Of a stretch of 64,000 nt of DNA, positions 57,304 to 64,000 are shown piece by piece. The DNA is taken from contig BMTG01000013.1 in NCBI GenBank assembly GCA_014649555.1, forward strand, positions 186,001 to 250,000. The letters run 5' to 3'. Every line of letters starts with the position of its first letter. Position 1 is the stretch's first letter. The position numbers were made by a program, and so were the translations under genes. Under the pieces are notes generated by a model. The model did not search any database, was not told the DNA's origin, and saw only the letters and a list, made by a program, of their open reading frames with translations. This DNA comes from Streptomyces globisporus (GTDB lineage Bacteria > Actinomycetota > Actinomycetes > Streptomycetales > Streptomycetaceae).

Positions 57304-58681
57304 CCCCAAGTGCCGCTTCCGTTCGGTGGCAGCCTCGCTGATCGGACTGCAGGCAGCCGCGCTGGTGTTCGCCGGACGCGCGGCGGCGGAGCCGACTCCA
57401 ACCCCGACGCCTACGCCTACGCCTTCACCGAGCGCCAACGAAGACTGCAGTCTGCTGTTCGGCGAGGTCAAGAAGTTCTGCGAGGAAGGAGAGGGTGCGA
57501 GCAGTCCCGGCAGCGTGCCCGGGTCGCCCGACCCCGCGGAGTCCCTCGACCCCCTCTCCTCCCTAGCCCAAGGCTGCGCCGACGCCGCCTCCTGGATCGT
57601 CGGCAAGCTCAGCGAGGCCGTCGAGTCCACGGCCAACGTCGACTTCACCAACCCCAAGTTCCTCCAGCAGTACGCCGTCATCTTCGCGGCCTCCACCATC
57701 CTCACCCTCGTCCTCTGGCTCCTCGCCGTCGCCAAGCGCGCCATCCGCGGCGTCCCCCTCACCACCGCGATCTCCGAAGCCGTCGGCTTCCTCTGGCTCA
57801 CCGTCCTCGCCTCGGCCTTCACCCCGCTGATCCTCTACACGATCGTCTCCGCCACCGACGGCGTCACCGAGATCATCGCCTCCGCCACCGGCGGCCAGAC
57901 GGACGTCTTCTTCGGCTCGTTCGCCGAAGCCCTCAAGAAGGGCGAGGACATCGGCGGCGGCCCGATCATGCTGATCGTCGTCTCGCTCGTCTCGATCCTC
58001 GCCGCCGGCATCCTGTGGCTGGAGCTCGTCATCCGCGCCGCCCTGCTCTACGTCGGCGCGCTCCTCGGGATCGTCGTCTACGCCGGGCTCGTCGACAAGA
58101 ACATGTGGGGCCACGTCCGCCGCTGGGCCGGCATCATGATCGCGGTCATCATGGTCAAGCCGGTCATCGTCATCGTCCTCGGCCTCGCCGGCGCACTCTC
58201 CTCGGGCGACGGACCCGACGCCTTCTCCGCCGTCGTCTCCGGCCTCTCCATCATCCTGCTGGCCATCTTCGCCTCCGCCATGATCTACCGCTTCGTCCCC
58301 GGCTTCGGCGACGAGATCCAGGGCGCCCGCACCAACCGCAAGCAGGCCACCGACGGCTCCCAGGCCGCCGCCCTCATCAGCTCCCCGGCCGCCCTCGTCT
58401 CCCAGGGCATCAAGACCCACAGCGGCCGCAACGACCAGAACAGCGGCGGAGGCGGCGCCCGCCCCGCCAACCCGGCCAGCGGCGGCGTCGCCGCCCACAG
58501 CTCCCGCACCTCCGGCGGAGGCGGCGGCGGGGTCGGCGGCGGATCTGTCCCCTCCGCCGCACCCTCGCCCCGCAGCGGCTCCGCACCCACCTCCGCCACC
58601 CCCCACAGCAGCCGCTCCTCCCGAGGCGGAAGCGGCTTCGGCAGCACAGGTAACTCGAGCACAGGAGGTGGAGGGCGTTGA
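57293..58681 (+). CDS. VirB6/TrbL-like polytopic membrane protein
   Basis: 462 residues from ATG 57293 behind GGAGG. A signal peptide (1-32) precedes a PTPTPTPTPTPSPS spacer and two Cys (EDCSLLFGEVKKFCEEG). Six hydrophobic helices follow between about 130 and 350 (VIFAASTILTLVLWLLAV, VGFLWLTVLASAFTPLILYTI, IMLIVVSLVSILAAGILWLELV, AGIMIAVIMVKPVIVIVLGL ...), then a 110-residue Gly/Ser-rich cytoplasmic tail. Topology fits the VirB6/TrbL channel component. It overlaps the next gene by four bases (TTGA). Confidence 0.8.
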   Translation: MPGDPKCRFRSVAASLIGLQAAALVFAGRAAAEPTPTPTPTPTPSPSANEDCSLLFGEVKKFCEEGEGASSPGSVPGSPDPAESLDPLSSLAQGCADAASWIVGKLSEAVESTANVDFTNPKFLQQYAVIFAASTILTLVLWLLAVAKRAIRGVPLTTAISEAVGFLWLTVLASAFTPLILYTIVSATDGVTEIIASATGGQTDVFFGSFAEALKKGEDIGGGPIMLIVVSLVSILAAGILWLELVIRAALLYVGALLGIVVYAGLVDKNMWGHVRRWAGIMIAVIMVKPVIVIVLGLAGALSSGDGPDAFSAVVSGLSIILLAIFASAMIYRFVPGFGDEIQGARTNRKQATDGSQAAALISSPAALVSQGIKTHSGRNDQNSGGGGARPANPASGGVAAHSSRTSGGGGGGVGGGSVPSAAPSPRSGSAPTSATPHSSRSSRGGSGFGSTGNSSTGGGGR

Positions 58682-60228
58682 CGACCCAGTCCCACACGAT
58701 GACGCCCCGCCGCACGTATCTCATCGGCCGCGCCCGGCCGAACGCGATCGTCGGCAAGAACCGCGAGACCGGCGAGATCGCCCTGATCATCGTCGGCGCG
58801 TTCCTCGGCATGATGAGCGGACTCCTCGTCCCCGTCCTCTCCCTCCGGATCGTCTGCCTCGTCGGCTTCCCGATGCTGGCCCTCGCCGTCGTGTACGTCC
58901 CGTACAAGGGCCGCACCTTCTACAAGTGGTTCGAGATCAACCGCACCTTCAAGCGCTCCCTCCGCCGCGGCACCGCCTACCGCTCGGGCGCCATGGAAGC
59001 CGGCGTCAGCGCCGACGGCCGCGAGGTCGAGATCGGCCCGCCCCCCGGCATCGGCCGGATCAGCTGGCTCGCCGCCCCCTTCGGCCCCGACGAGATCGCC
59101 GTACTCCTCCACGCCGACCGGCGCACCGTCACCGCCGCCATCGAGATCGAGGGCCCCGGCGTCGGCCTCCGCGACAGCGAGGACCAGGAAGCCCTCGTCG
59201 ACCGCTTCGGCACCCTCCTCAAGCACGTGGCCAACGGCGACGGCTTCGTCACCCGCCTCCAGATGCTCGCCCGCACCCTCCCCGCCGACCCCGACGCCCA
59301 CGCCAAGGACGTCACCCAGCGCGGCGACAAGACGTCCCCGGCCTGGCTCCAGGACTCCTACGACCAGCTGCAGTCCATGGTCTCCACCTCCAGCGAGCAG
59401 CACCGCGCCTACCTCGTCGCCTGCATGCACTACAGCCGTGAACTCGCCGCCGAGGCCAACGCCATGGCCCGCGCCGCCCGCCCCCACGGCGGCCGCAAGC
59501 TCGACCGCGACGCCGGCCTCGCCGTCGTCATGGCCCGCGAGCTCACCGACATCTGCGCCCGCCTCGCCGAGGCCGACATCCGGGTCCGCCAGCCGCTCGG
59601 CCAGAGCCGCGTCGCCTCCCTCGTGCACTCCATGTACGACCCCGACCACCCCATCGACCACATCCAGGCCATGACCAAGCGCAACGCCTGGCCCGCCGAA
59701 CTGGACGCGGTCGAGCCCACGTTCCTCCAGGCCAAGACCCGCGAGTCCACCACCCGCGCCCCCTGGTGCCACGCCACCGCCTGGGTGAAGGAGTGGCCGA
59801 TGACCCCCGTCGGCGTCAACTTCCTCGCCCCGCTCCTCGTCCACACCCCCGACGTCATCCGCACCGTCGCCGTCTGCATGGACCTCGAACCCACCGAGGT
59901 CGCCATCGAACGCATGCTGACCGAGAAGACCAACGACGACGCCGAGGCCAGCCGCCAGGCCAAGATGAACCGCACCGTCGACCCCCGCGACATCGCCGCC
60001 CACGGCCGGCTCGACCAGCGGGGTGAAGATCTCGCCAGCGGTGCGGCCGGAGTGAACCTGGTGGGGTACATCACGGTGTCGTCCCGCTCACCCGAGGCGC
60101 TCGCCCGCGACAAGCGCACGATCCGTGCCTCGGCCGGCAAGTCGTATCTCAAGCTGGAGTGGTGCGACCGCGAACACCACCGCGCCTTCGTGAACACCCT
60201 CCCGTTCGCCACCGGCATCCGCCGCTGA
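58678..60228 (+). CDS. SCO6880-family protein (VirB3-like TMs plus VirB4 N-terminal-like domain)
   Basis: 516 residues from TTG 58678, supported by GGAGGTGGAGGG and the four-base overlap with the preceding gene; an ATG at 58699 is an alternative. Two TM helices at about 33-75 (IALIIVGAFLGMMSGLLVPV, IVCLVGFPMLALAVVYV) resemble PrgI/VirB3. The large soluble part (about 100-516) has no nucleotide-binding motif but resembles the N-terminal domain of VirB4/TraC ATPases. It would pair with the ATPase encoded next. NCBI names such proteins SCO6880 family. Confidence 0.82.
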   Translation: MTTQSHTMTPRRTYLIGRARPNAIVGKNRETGEIALIIVGAFLGMMSGLLVPVLSLRIVCLVGFPMLALAVVYVPYKGRTFYKWFEINRTFKRSLRRGTAYRSGAMEAGVSADGREVEIGPPPGIGRISWLAAPFGPDEIAVLLHADRRTVTAAIEIEGPGVGLRDSEDQEALVDRFGTLLKHVANGDGFVTRLQMLARTLPADPDAHAKDVTQRGDKTSPAWLQDSYDQLQSMVSTSSEQHRAYLVACMHYSRELAAEANAMARAARPHGGRKLDRDAGLAVVMARELTDICARLAEADIRVRQPLGQSRVASLVHSMYDPDHPIDHIQAMTKRNAWPAELDAVEPTFLQAKTRESTTRAPWCHATAWVKEWPMTPVGVNFLAPLLVHTPDVIRTVAVCMDLEPTEVAIERMLTEKTNDDAEASRQAKMNRTVDPRDIAAHGRLDQRGEDLASGAAGVNLVGYITVSSRSPEALARDKRTIRASAGKSYLKLEWCDREHHRAFVNTLPFATGIRR

Positions 60229-60291
60229 CGCGGCCCCCCGCAGAGCACACCGAACCGACCCGACCCGCAACCAGAGAGGGCACCCCCAACC

Positions 60292-61719
60292 ATGCGAGAC
60301 CCCCTGTCCGCATTGTCGGATGCCTTCACCTCCTTCCTCTTCGGCAAGGTGGAGACGACCCGCCTCCCCGTCCGTACGTCCACGGGCCAGGCCCAGGCCG
60401 TCTACCTCCCCACCGCCGCCCCCGGCCTCGGCGACTCCGGCGTGATCATCGGCCGCGAGGTCTACAGCGGCAAGGGCTACATCTACGACCCCTTCCAGCT
60501 GTACGGACAGCAGCTCCCCGCCCCCCACTGGCTGGTCCTCGGCGAGTCCGGCAACGGCAAGTCGGCGCTGGAGAAGACCTACGTCCTGCGCCAGCTCCGC
60601 TTCCGCGACCGCCAGGTCGTCGTCCTCGACGCCCAGGGCGAGGACGGCGTCGGCGAGTGGAACCTCATCGCCCAGGAGCTGGGCATAACCCCCATCCGCC
60701 TGGACCCGACCGCAGCCCTCAACGGCGGCATCCGCCTCAACCCCCTCGACCCCTCCATCACCACCACCGGCCAGCTCGCCCTGCTCCGCACGATCATCGA
60801 AGTCGCGATGGGCCACGGCCTCGACGAGCGTTCCGGCTTCGCGCTCAAGGTCGCCCACGCCTACGTCACCGCGACCATCACCGACCGCCAGCCGGTCCTG
60901 ATGGACATCGTCGAGCAGCTGCGCCACCCCGAGCCCGAGTCCGCCGAGGCGATGAACGTCGACATAGACGATGTACGGGCCTGGGGCCTGGACGTCGCCC
61001 TCGTCCTGGACCGCCTCGTCGACGGTGACCTGCGCGGCATGTTCGACGGGCCGACCAGCGTCGGCATCGACCTCGACGCGCCCCTCATCGTCTTCGACCT
61101 CTCGCACATCGACCGCAACTCGATCGCGATGCCGATCCTGATGGCGATCGTCGGCGTCTGGCTGGAGCACACCTGGATCAGGCCCGACCGCAAGAAGCGC
61201 ATCTTCCTGGTCGAGGAGGCGTGGCACATCATCAACTCGCCCTTCGTCGCGCAGCTCTTCCAGCGCCTGCTGAAGTTCGGACGCCGCCTCGGCCTCTCGT
61301 TCGTCGCCGTCGTCCACCACCTCAGCGACGTGGTGGACGGAGCAGCGGCGAAGGAAGCGGCGGCGATCCTCAAGATGGCCTCCACCCGCACGATCTACGC
61401 CCAGAAGACGGACGAGGCCAGAGCGACCGGCCGGGTCATCGGCCTGCCCCGCTGGGCCGTCGAGATCATCCCGACCCTCACCCCCGGCATCGCCGTCTGG
61501 GACGTCAACGGCAACGTCCAGGTCGTCAAACACCTGATCACCGAGGCCGAACGCCCCCTGGTCTTCACCGACCGCGCCATGACCGAGGGATCGGCCATGG
61601 ACCCGGACGACCTGCTCCCCGAGGACATCCGCGCCGCCGAACGGGAGGCGGAGCAACGGGCGGCCCGGATCGAGCACCAGCAACGGATGAACGAGTCGTC
61701 AGAGTCAACGGTGGCCTGA
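60292..61719 (+). CDS. VirB4/TraC-like secretion ATPase
   Basis: 475 residues. Walker A is GESGNGKS at 84-91; Walker B is KRIFLVEEAWHII with Glu308/Glu309. RTIYAQKTDEARATGRVIGL and an Arg-finger-like VHHLSDVVDGAA segment match the VirB4/TraC/TraE C-terminal ATPase. The protein lacks the usual N-terminal half, which seems to be encoded separately by the upstream SCO6880-family gene. It should power assembly or substrate transfer of the T4SS-like apparatus at the membrane. Confidence 0.92.
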   Translation: MRDPLSALSDAFTSFLFGKVETTRLPVRTSTGQAQAVYLPTAAPGLGDSGVIIGREVYSGKGYIYDPFQLYGQQLPAPHWLVLGESGNGKSALEKTYVLRQLRFRDRQVVVLDAQGEDGVGEWNLIAQELGITPIRLDPTAALNGGIRLNPLDPSITTTGQLALLRTIIEVAMGHGLDERSGFALKVAHAYVTATITDRQPVLMDIVEQLRHPEPESAEAMNVDIDDVRAWGLDVALVLDRLVDGDLRGMFDGPTSVGIDLDAPLIVFDLSHIDRNSIAMPILMAIVGVWLEHTWIRPDRKKRIFLVEEAWHIINSPFVAQLFQRLLKFGRRLGLSFVAVVHHLSDVVDGAAAKEAAAILKMASTRTIYAQKTDEARATGRVIGLPRWAVEIIPTLTPGIAVWDVNGNVQVVKHLITEAERPLVFTDRAMTEGSAMDPDDLLPEDIRAAEREAEQRAARIEHQQRMNESSESTVA

Positions 61720-61720
61720 C

Positions 61721-63259
61721 ATGGCACGCCGACCACCGCGAGGCCGGGGCAACGGCCCCGCCCATCACGACGGGTACGACGACCGGCCCCAGGCCAGCGG
61801 CGGCATTCCGGACGGCCTGCTGATCGGCCTCCTGGCCCTCTTCCTCGCGGCCACCCTGGTCGCCTGGACGGCCACCGGTCTGGCCGGACTGTTCGCCCAC
61901 GGGGCCTGGCCGGACGGCGTGACGTTCACCCGCTCCCCGCTCGCCCTGCGCGAACTGGCCACCGCACCCCAGGATCTCCCCACGGCCTGGCCGGAGACCC
62001 CCGCGGCCCAGCTCTCCGGATACGGCCTGTTCTGGGGCCTGTTCATCGGCGAACTGATGGTGCTGCTGGTCCTCACGGTGTTCACGCTCGGGGTGGTGTC
62101 CCGTGGTCGTGCCGTACGGGAACAGCGGCGCGAGGAACAGGCCTTCACCGCATACGAGCCACATCTCCCGACGGACAAGCCGACACCGACACCACCCCAA
62201 GAGCAACCACAGCCGCAGGCGCAGGCGCAGGCACACCCCGAAGCCCCACCAGTCGCCGAGGAGACACCCTCTCCCCCCGAACCGAGCGAACCGAGCGCGG
62301 CCCTGCTCCCCTCCCCCCGCACCCCCCTCCTCGTCTACGCCCCCGCCCACGCCCGGCGCCCCACCGTCGTCCAGGCGATCCACGACGCCGAGGGCCCCGC
62401 GCTGGTCGTCACATCGGACCCCACGGTCTGGGCCGAGACGAAGGACGCCCGGGCCAAGCTCGGCCCCGTCCTCGTCTACGACCCGGGCCACCTCTGCGAC
62501 ACCCCCGCCCGCCTCCACTGGCCGCCCACCGCAGGCTGCGAGCTGCCCGACACCGCCGCCGTACGCGCAGCCGCCCTGCTCGCCCCGGTCCGCCCGCAGG
62601 CCAGGATCGACGCGGCGGTGGCCGACACGGCGCAGACACTCCTCCAGTGCTGGCTGCACGCGGCGGCGGTGGACGGCCGCCCGTTCCGCCAGGTGGCCCG
62701 CTGGGCCTCGGGGTCCGCCGCCCACGAACCGGTACGCCTCCTCCGTACCCACCCCAAGGCCGCGTCCGGACTCGCCGGGCTCCTGGAGTCCGCGCTCACG
62801 GCCTATCCGGAACGGCGCGAGATGGCGCAGGAGTTGACCGTACAGGCCTTCTCGGCGCTCTCCTCGGTGCACATCCGCGAGGCCTGCACGCCCAACCGAT
62901 CGGATGCGGCCGCACTGGAATCTTTTGCCCGCGAGGGGGGAACGCTCTACCTGGTGGGCGAACCCATCGAGGATCCCCGCTCACACCCGGGCGCGATGCC
63001 CCTCCTCACCGCGCTCGCCGCAGACGTGGTCGAGCACGGCCGCCGCATGGCCGCACGGTCAACCGACGGTCGGCTCGACCCACCAATGACGCTCGTCCTG
63101 GACGACGTCGCAGCCGTGGCGCCCCTTCCCCAGCTCCCGGAACTGCTGGCGACCGGCGAGATGCGGGGCATGCCCGCCCTGGTGCTGCTCCGCTCCCAGG
63201 AACAGGGCCGAGCCCGCTGGCGGGAAACCCTGCAGACACCGGCCCCGGGCATCGGCTAG
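61721..63259 (+). CDS. T4CP (VirD4/TraG)-like membrane protein without a P-loop
   Basis: 512 residues starting one base after the ATPase stop. Two TM helices (about 31-55 and 101-124) and a Pro/Gln-rich linker (150-198) lead to a coupling-protein-like RecA fold: GPALVVTSDPTVWAETKDARAKLGPVLVYDPGHL, where coupling proteins have 'VTSTKPDLL ... VFDP', and MTLVLDDVAAVAPLPQLPELLATGEMRGMPALVLLRSQEQGRARW as Walker B and sensor. The expected Walker A region (about 200-220, LLVYAPAHARRPTVVQAI) lacks GxxxxGK[ST]. It probably cannot hydrolyse ATP and may be a structural or adaptor remnant. Confidence 0.78.
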   Translation: MARRPPRGRGNGPAHHDGYDDRPQASGGIPDGLLIGLLALFLAATLVAWTATGLAGLFAHGAWPDGVTFTRSPLALRELATAPQDLPTAWPETPAAQLSGYGLFWGLFIGELMVLLVLTVFTLGVVSRGRAVREQRREEQAFTAYEPHLPTDKPTPTPPQEQPQPQAQAQAHPEAPPVAEETPSPPEPSEPSAALLPSPRTPLLVYAPAHARRPTVVQAIHDAEGPALVVTSDPTVWAETKDARAKLGPVLVYDPGHLCDTPARLHWPPTAGCELPDTAAVRAAALLAPVRPQARIDAAVADTAQTLLQCWLHAAAVDGRPFRQVARWASGSAAHEPVRLLRTHPKAASGLAGLLESALTAYPERREMAQELTVQAFSALSSVHIREACTPNRSDAAALESFAREGGTLYLVGEPIEDPRSHPGAMPLLTALAADVVEHGRRMAARSTDGRLDPPMTLVLDDVAAVAPLPQLPELLATGEMRGMPALVLLRSQEQGRARWRETLQTPAPGIG

Positions 63260-63318
63260 CAGGACAAGCGGGCAGGCCGAAAACAGACAAACAAGCCAAC
63301 CAGCCGACCAGGGCCTCC

Positions 63319-63879
63319 CTACCCCTCCCGCCCGAGGACGTACTCCAGCTCCTGCTCACCCCGGTCGCCCGGCGCCGGAATCCGCCGGCCGGAGGGCACG
63401 AAGCCGAACTTCCGGTAGAACGCGGCGGCCCGCGGGTTCTTCTCGTGCACGTAGAGGCGCACCCGCTCCATCCGGGGCGCGGACAGCGACCAGGCCCACA
63501 CGACGGCCTCGCGGAACAACACCTCGGCCACCCCGGTCCCCCGCGCCTCGGGCCGGACGAACACACCGACCAGGTGCGCCTGGTCCACCGGTGAGGCCTC
63601 CCCGAAGCGCACCTCGTCGTCCGGGCTCTCGACGAGTACGGTGACCGACCCCACCCACTCCCCGTCGGGCGACTCCGCGACGAACTGACGGACCCGGCCC
63701 GGCCCGTCCTCGGCGGCATCGGCGGCACGCTGCTGCCAGAACACGTCCGGCTTCGCGGCAGCGTCCTCGTACGACTCCAGGAACGCCACCGGGGCCGCCG
63801 GATCCCGCAGAGCGTCCAGCCGAAACTGCCTGACCTGCGGCCATTCGTCGGCCCGCACCACGCGCATCACATAGTCCAT
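63319..63879 (-). CDS. GNAT acetyltransferase
   Basis: 186 residues starting MDYVMRVVRADEWPQVRQFRLDALRD. The acetyl-CoA site is VDQAHLVGVFVRPEARGTGVAEVLFREAVVWAW and the C-terminal motif is VHEKNPRAAAFYRKFGFVPSGRR. It acetylates an unknown amine. It is convergent with the T4SS-like operon, with a 59-base gap, and unrelated to it by content. The remaining 121 bases to the window edge hold no gene. Confidence 0.9.
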   Translation of the reverse strand: MDYVMRVVRADEWPQVRQFRLDALRDPAAPVAFLESYEDAAAKPDVFWQQRAADAAEDGPGRVRQFVAESPDGEWVGSVTVLVESPDDEVRFGEASPVDQAHLVGVFVRPEARGTGVAEVLFREAVVWAWSLSAPRMERVRLYVHEKNPRAAAFYRKFGFVPSGRRIPAPGDRGEQELEYVLGREG

Positions 63880-64000
63880 ACCGCGATCCTCGCCGCCACC
63901 GGCCCCACGCTCAACCGAGTACTCGCCGAACCGGGACCCCGTCGTACCCCGGTACTACGCCCGCCTCCATGTCCCGCCCCCGGTCGGACGACCGACCGCC

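Noticed and set aside
55944-63259. T4SS-like operon as part of an integrative conjugative element
   Set aside because: No integrase, relaxase, replication gene, tRNA or attachment repeats are visible, and codon use matches the host chromosome.
1-64000. tRNA, rRNA genes or CRISPR arrays
   Set aside because: No cloverleaf-like T-loop/anticodon patterns, rRNA segments or spaced palindromic repeats were seen on reading; a covariance-model search was not possible.

Overview
The window is high-GC chromosomal DNA (about 70% G+C, strong G/C at third codon positions) from a Streptomyces or very close relative. I infer this from glnR, mycothiol synthase, PHO boxes in front of pstSCAB, a CsoR copper repressor, an LAxTG sortase substrate, a SapA-like spore protein and a cysteine-type leader peptide. 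Gene order resembles the S. coelicolor core chromosome around SCO4126-SCO4166, read in the opposite direction. That comparison is from memory, not from a search.

Region 1 (1-13 kb): a partial small membrane protein; a sulfur block (DUF1416 plus thiosulfate sulfurtransferase behind a VDLCRVA leader peptide); a DUF2993 protein; a membrane protein/MoaD-like/hydrolase group; the nitrogen regulator glnR, with a short ORF overlapping its start; a LacI regulator; an HtrA-like protease followed by a two-component system, with three 11-bp-spaced CTCAG repeats in front of the protease; and a DUF4157 protein with an unassigned, possibly toxin-like tail.

Region 2 (13-31 kb): accessory and secreted functions (PLC-X phospholipase, beta-trefoil protein, SapA-like protein, LAATG surface protein, two GlxA/AraC regulators, an isochorismatase-fold hydrolase, GNATs). 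At 23.1-24.3 kb lies a graveyard of gene fragments (transposase-linked helper, transposase, S41 peptidase, HAD phosphatase). A replication-initiator-like HTH protein, a 5'-nucleotidase and mshD follow.

Region 3 (31-47 kb): a MerR-like regulator behind a long structured leader, a GntR/ABC operon with a perfect 13-bp-arm operator, and the phosphate block: ppk-CHAD-Nudix, then pstS-pstC-pstA-pstB, with pitH and a PhoU-like gene convergent. csoR, a lipoprotein and a PAP2 phosphatase follow.

Region 4 (47.6-63.3 kb): a secretion-type locus. Rightward genes form a type-IV-secretion-like set: two-TM VirB2-sized protein, VirB8-like protein, VirB6-like membrane protein, an SCO6880-family protein, a VirB4-like ATPase, and a coupling-protein-like ATPase that has lost its P-loop. 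No relaxase is visible. It appears to correspond to the cmdABCDEF cluster of S. coelicolor. Leftward genes encode a VirB1-like lytic transglycosylase/NlpC protein and two copies of a DUF1023 alpha/beta-hydrolase plus lipoprotein pair. One hydrolase has a WXG-like N-terminus. The other carries four-helix membrane anchoring, a perfect Flp-prepilin motif (G|QTALEY) and a long Gly/Ser/Thr linker. This locus is the best candidate in the window for an undescribed export or surface-lipase system.
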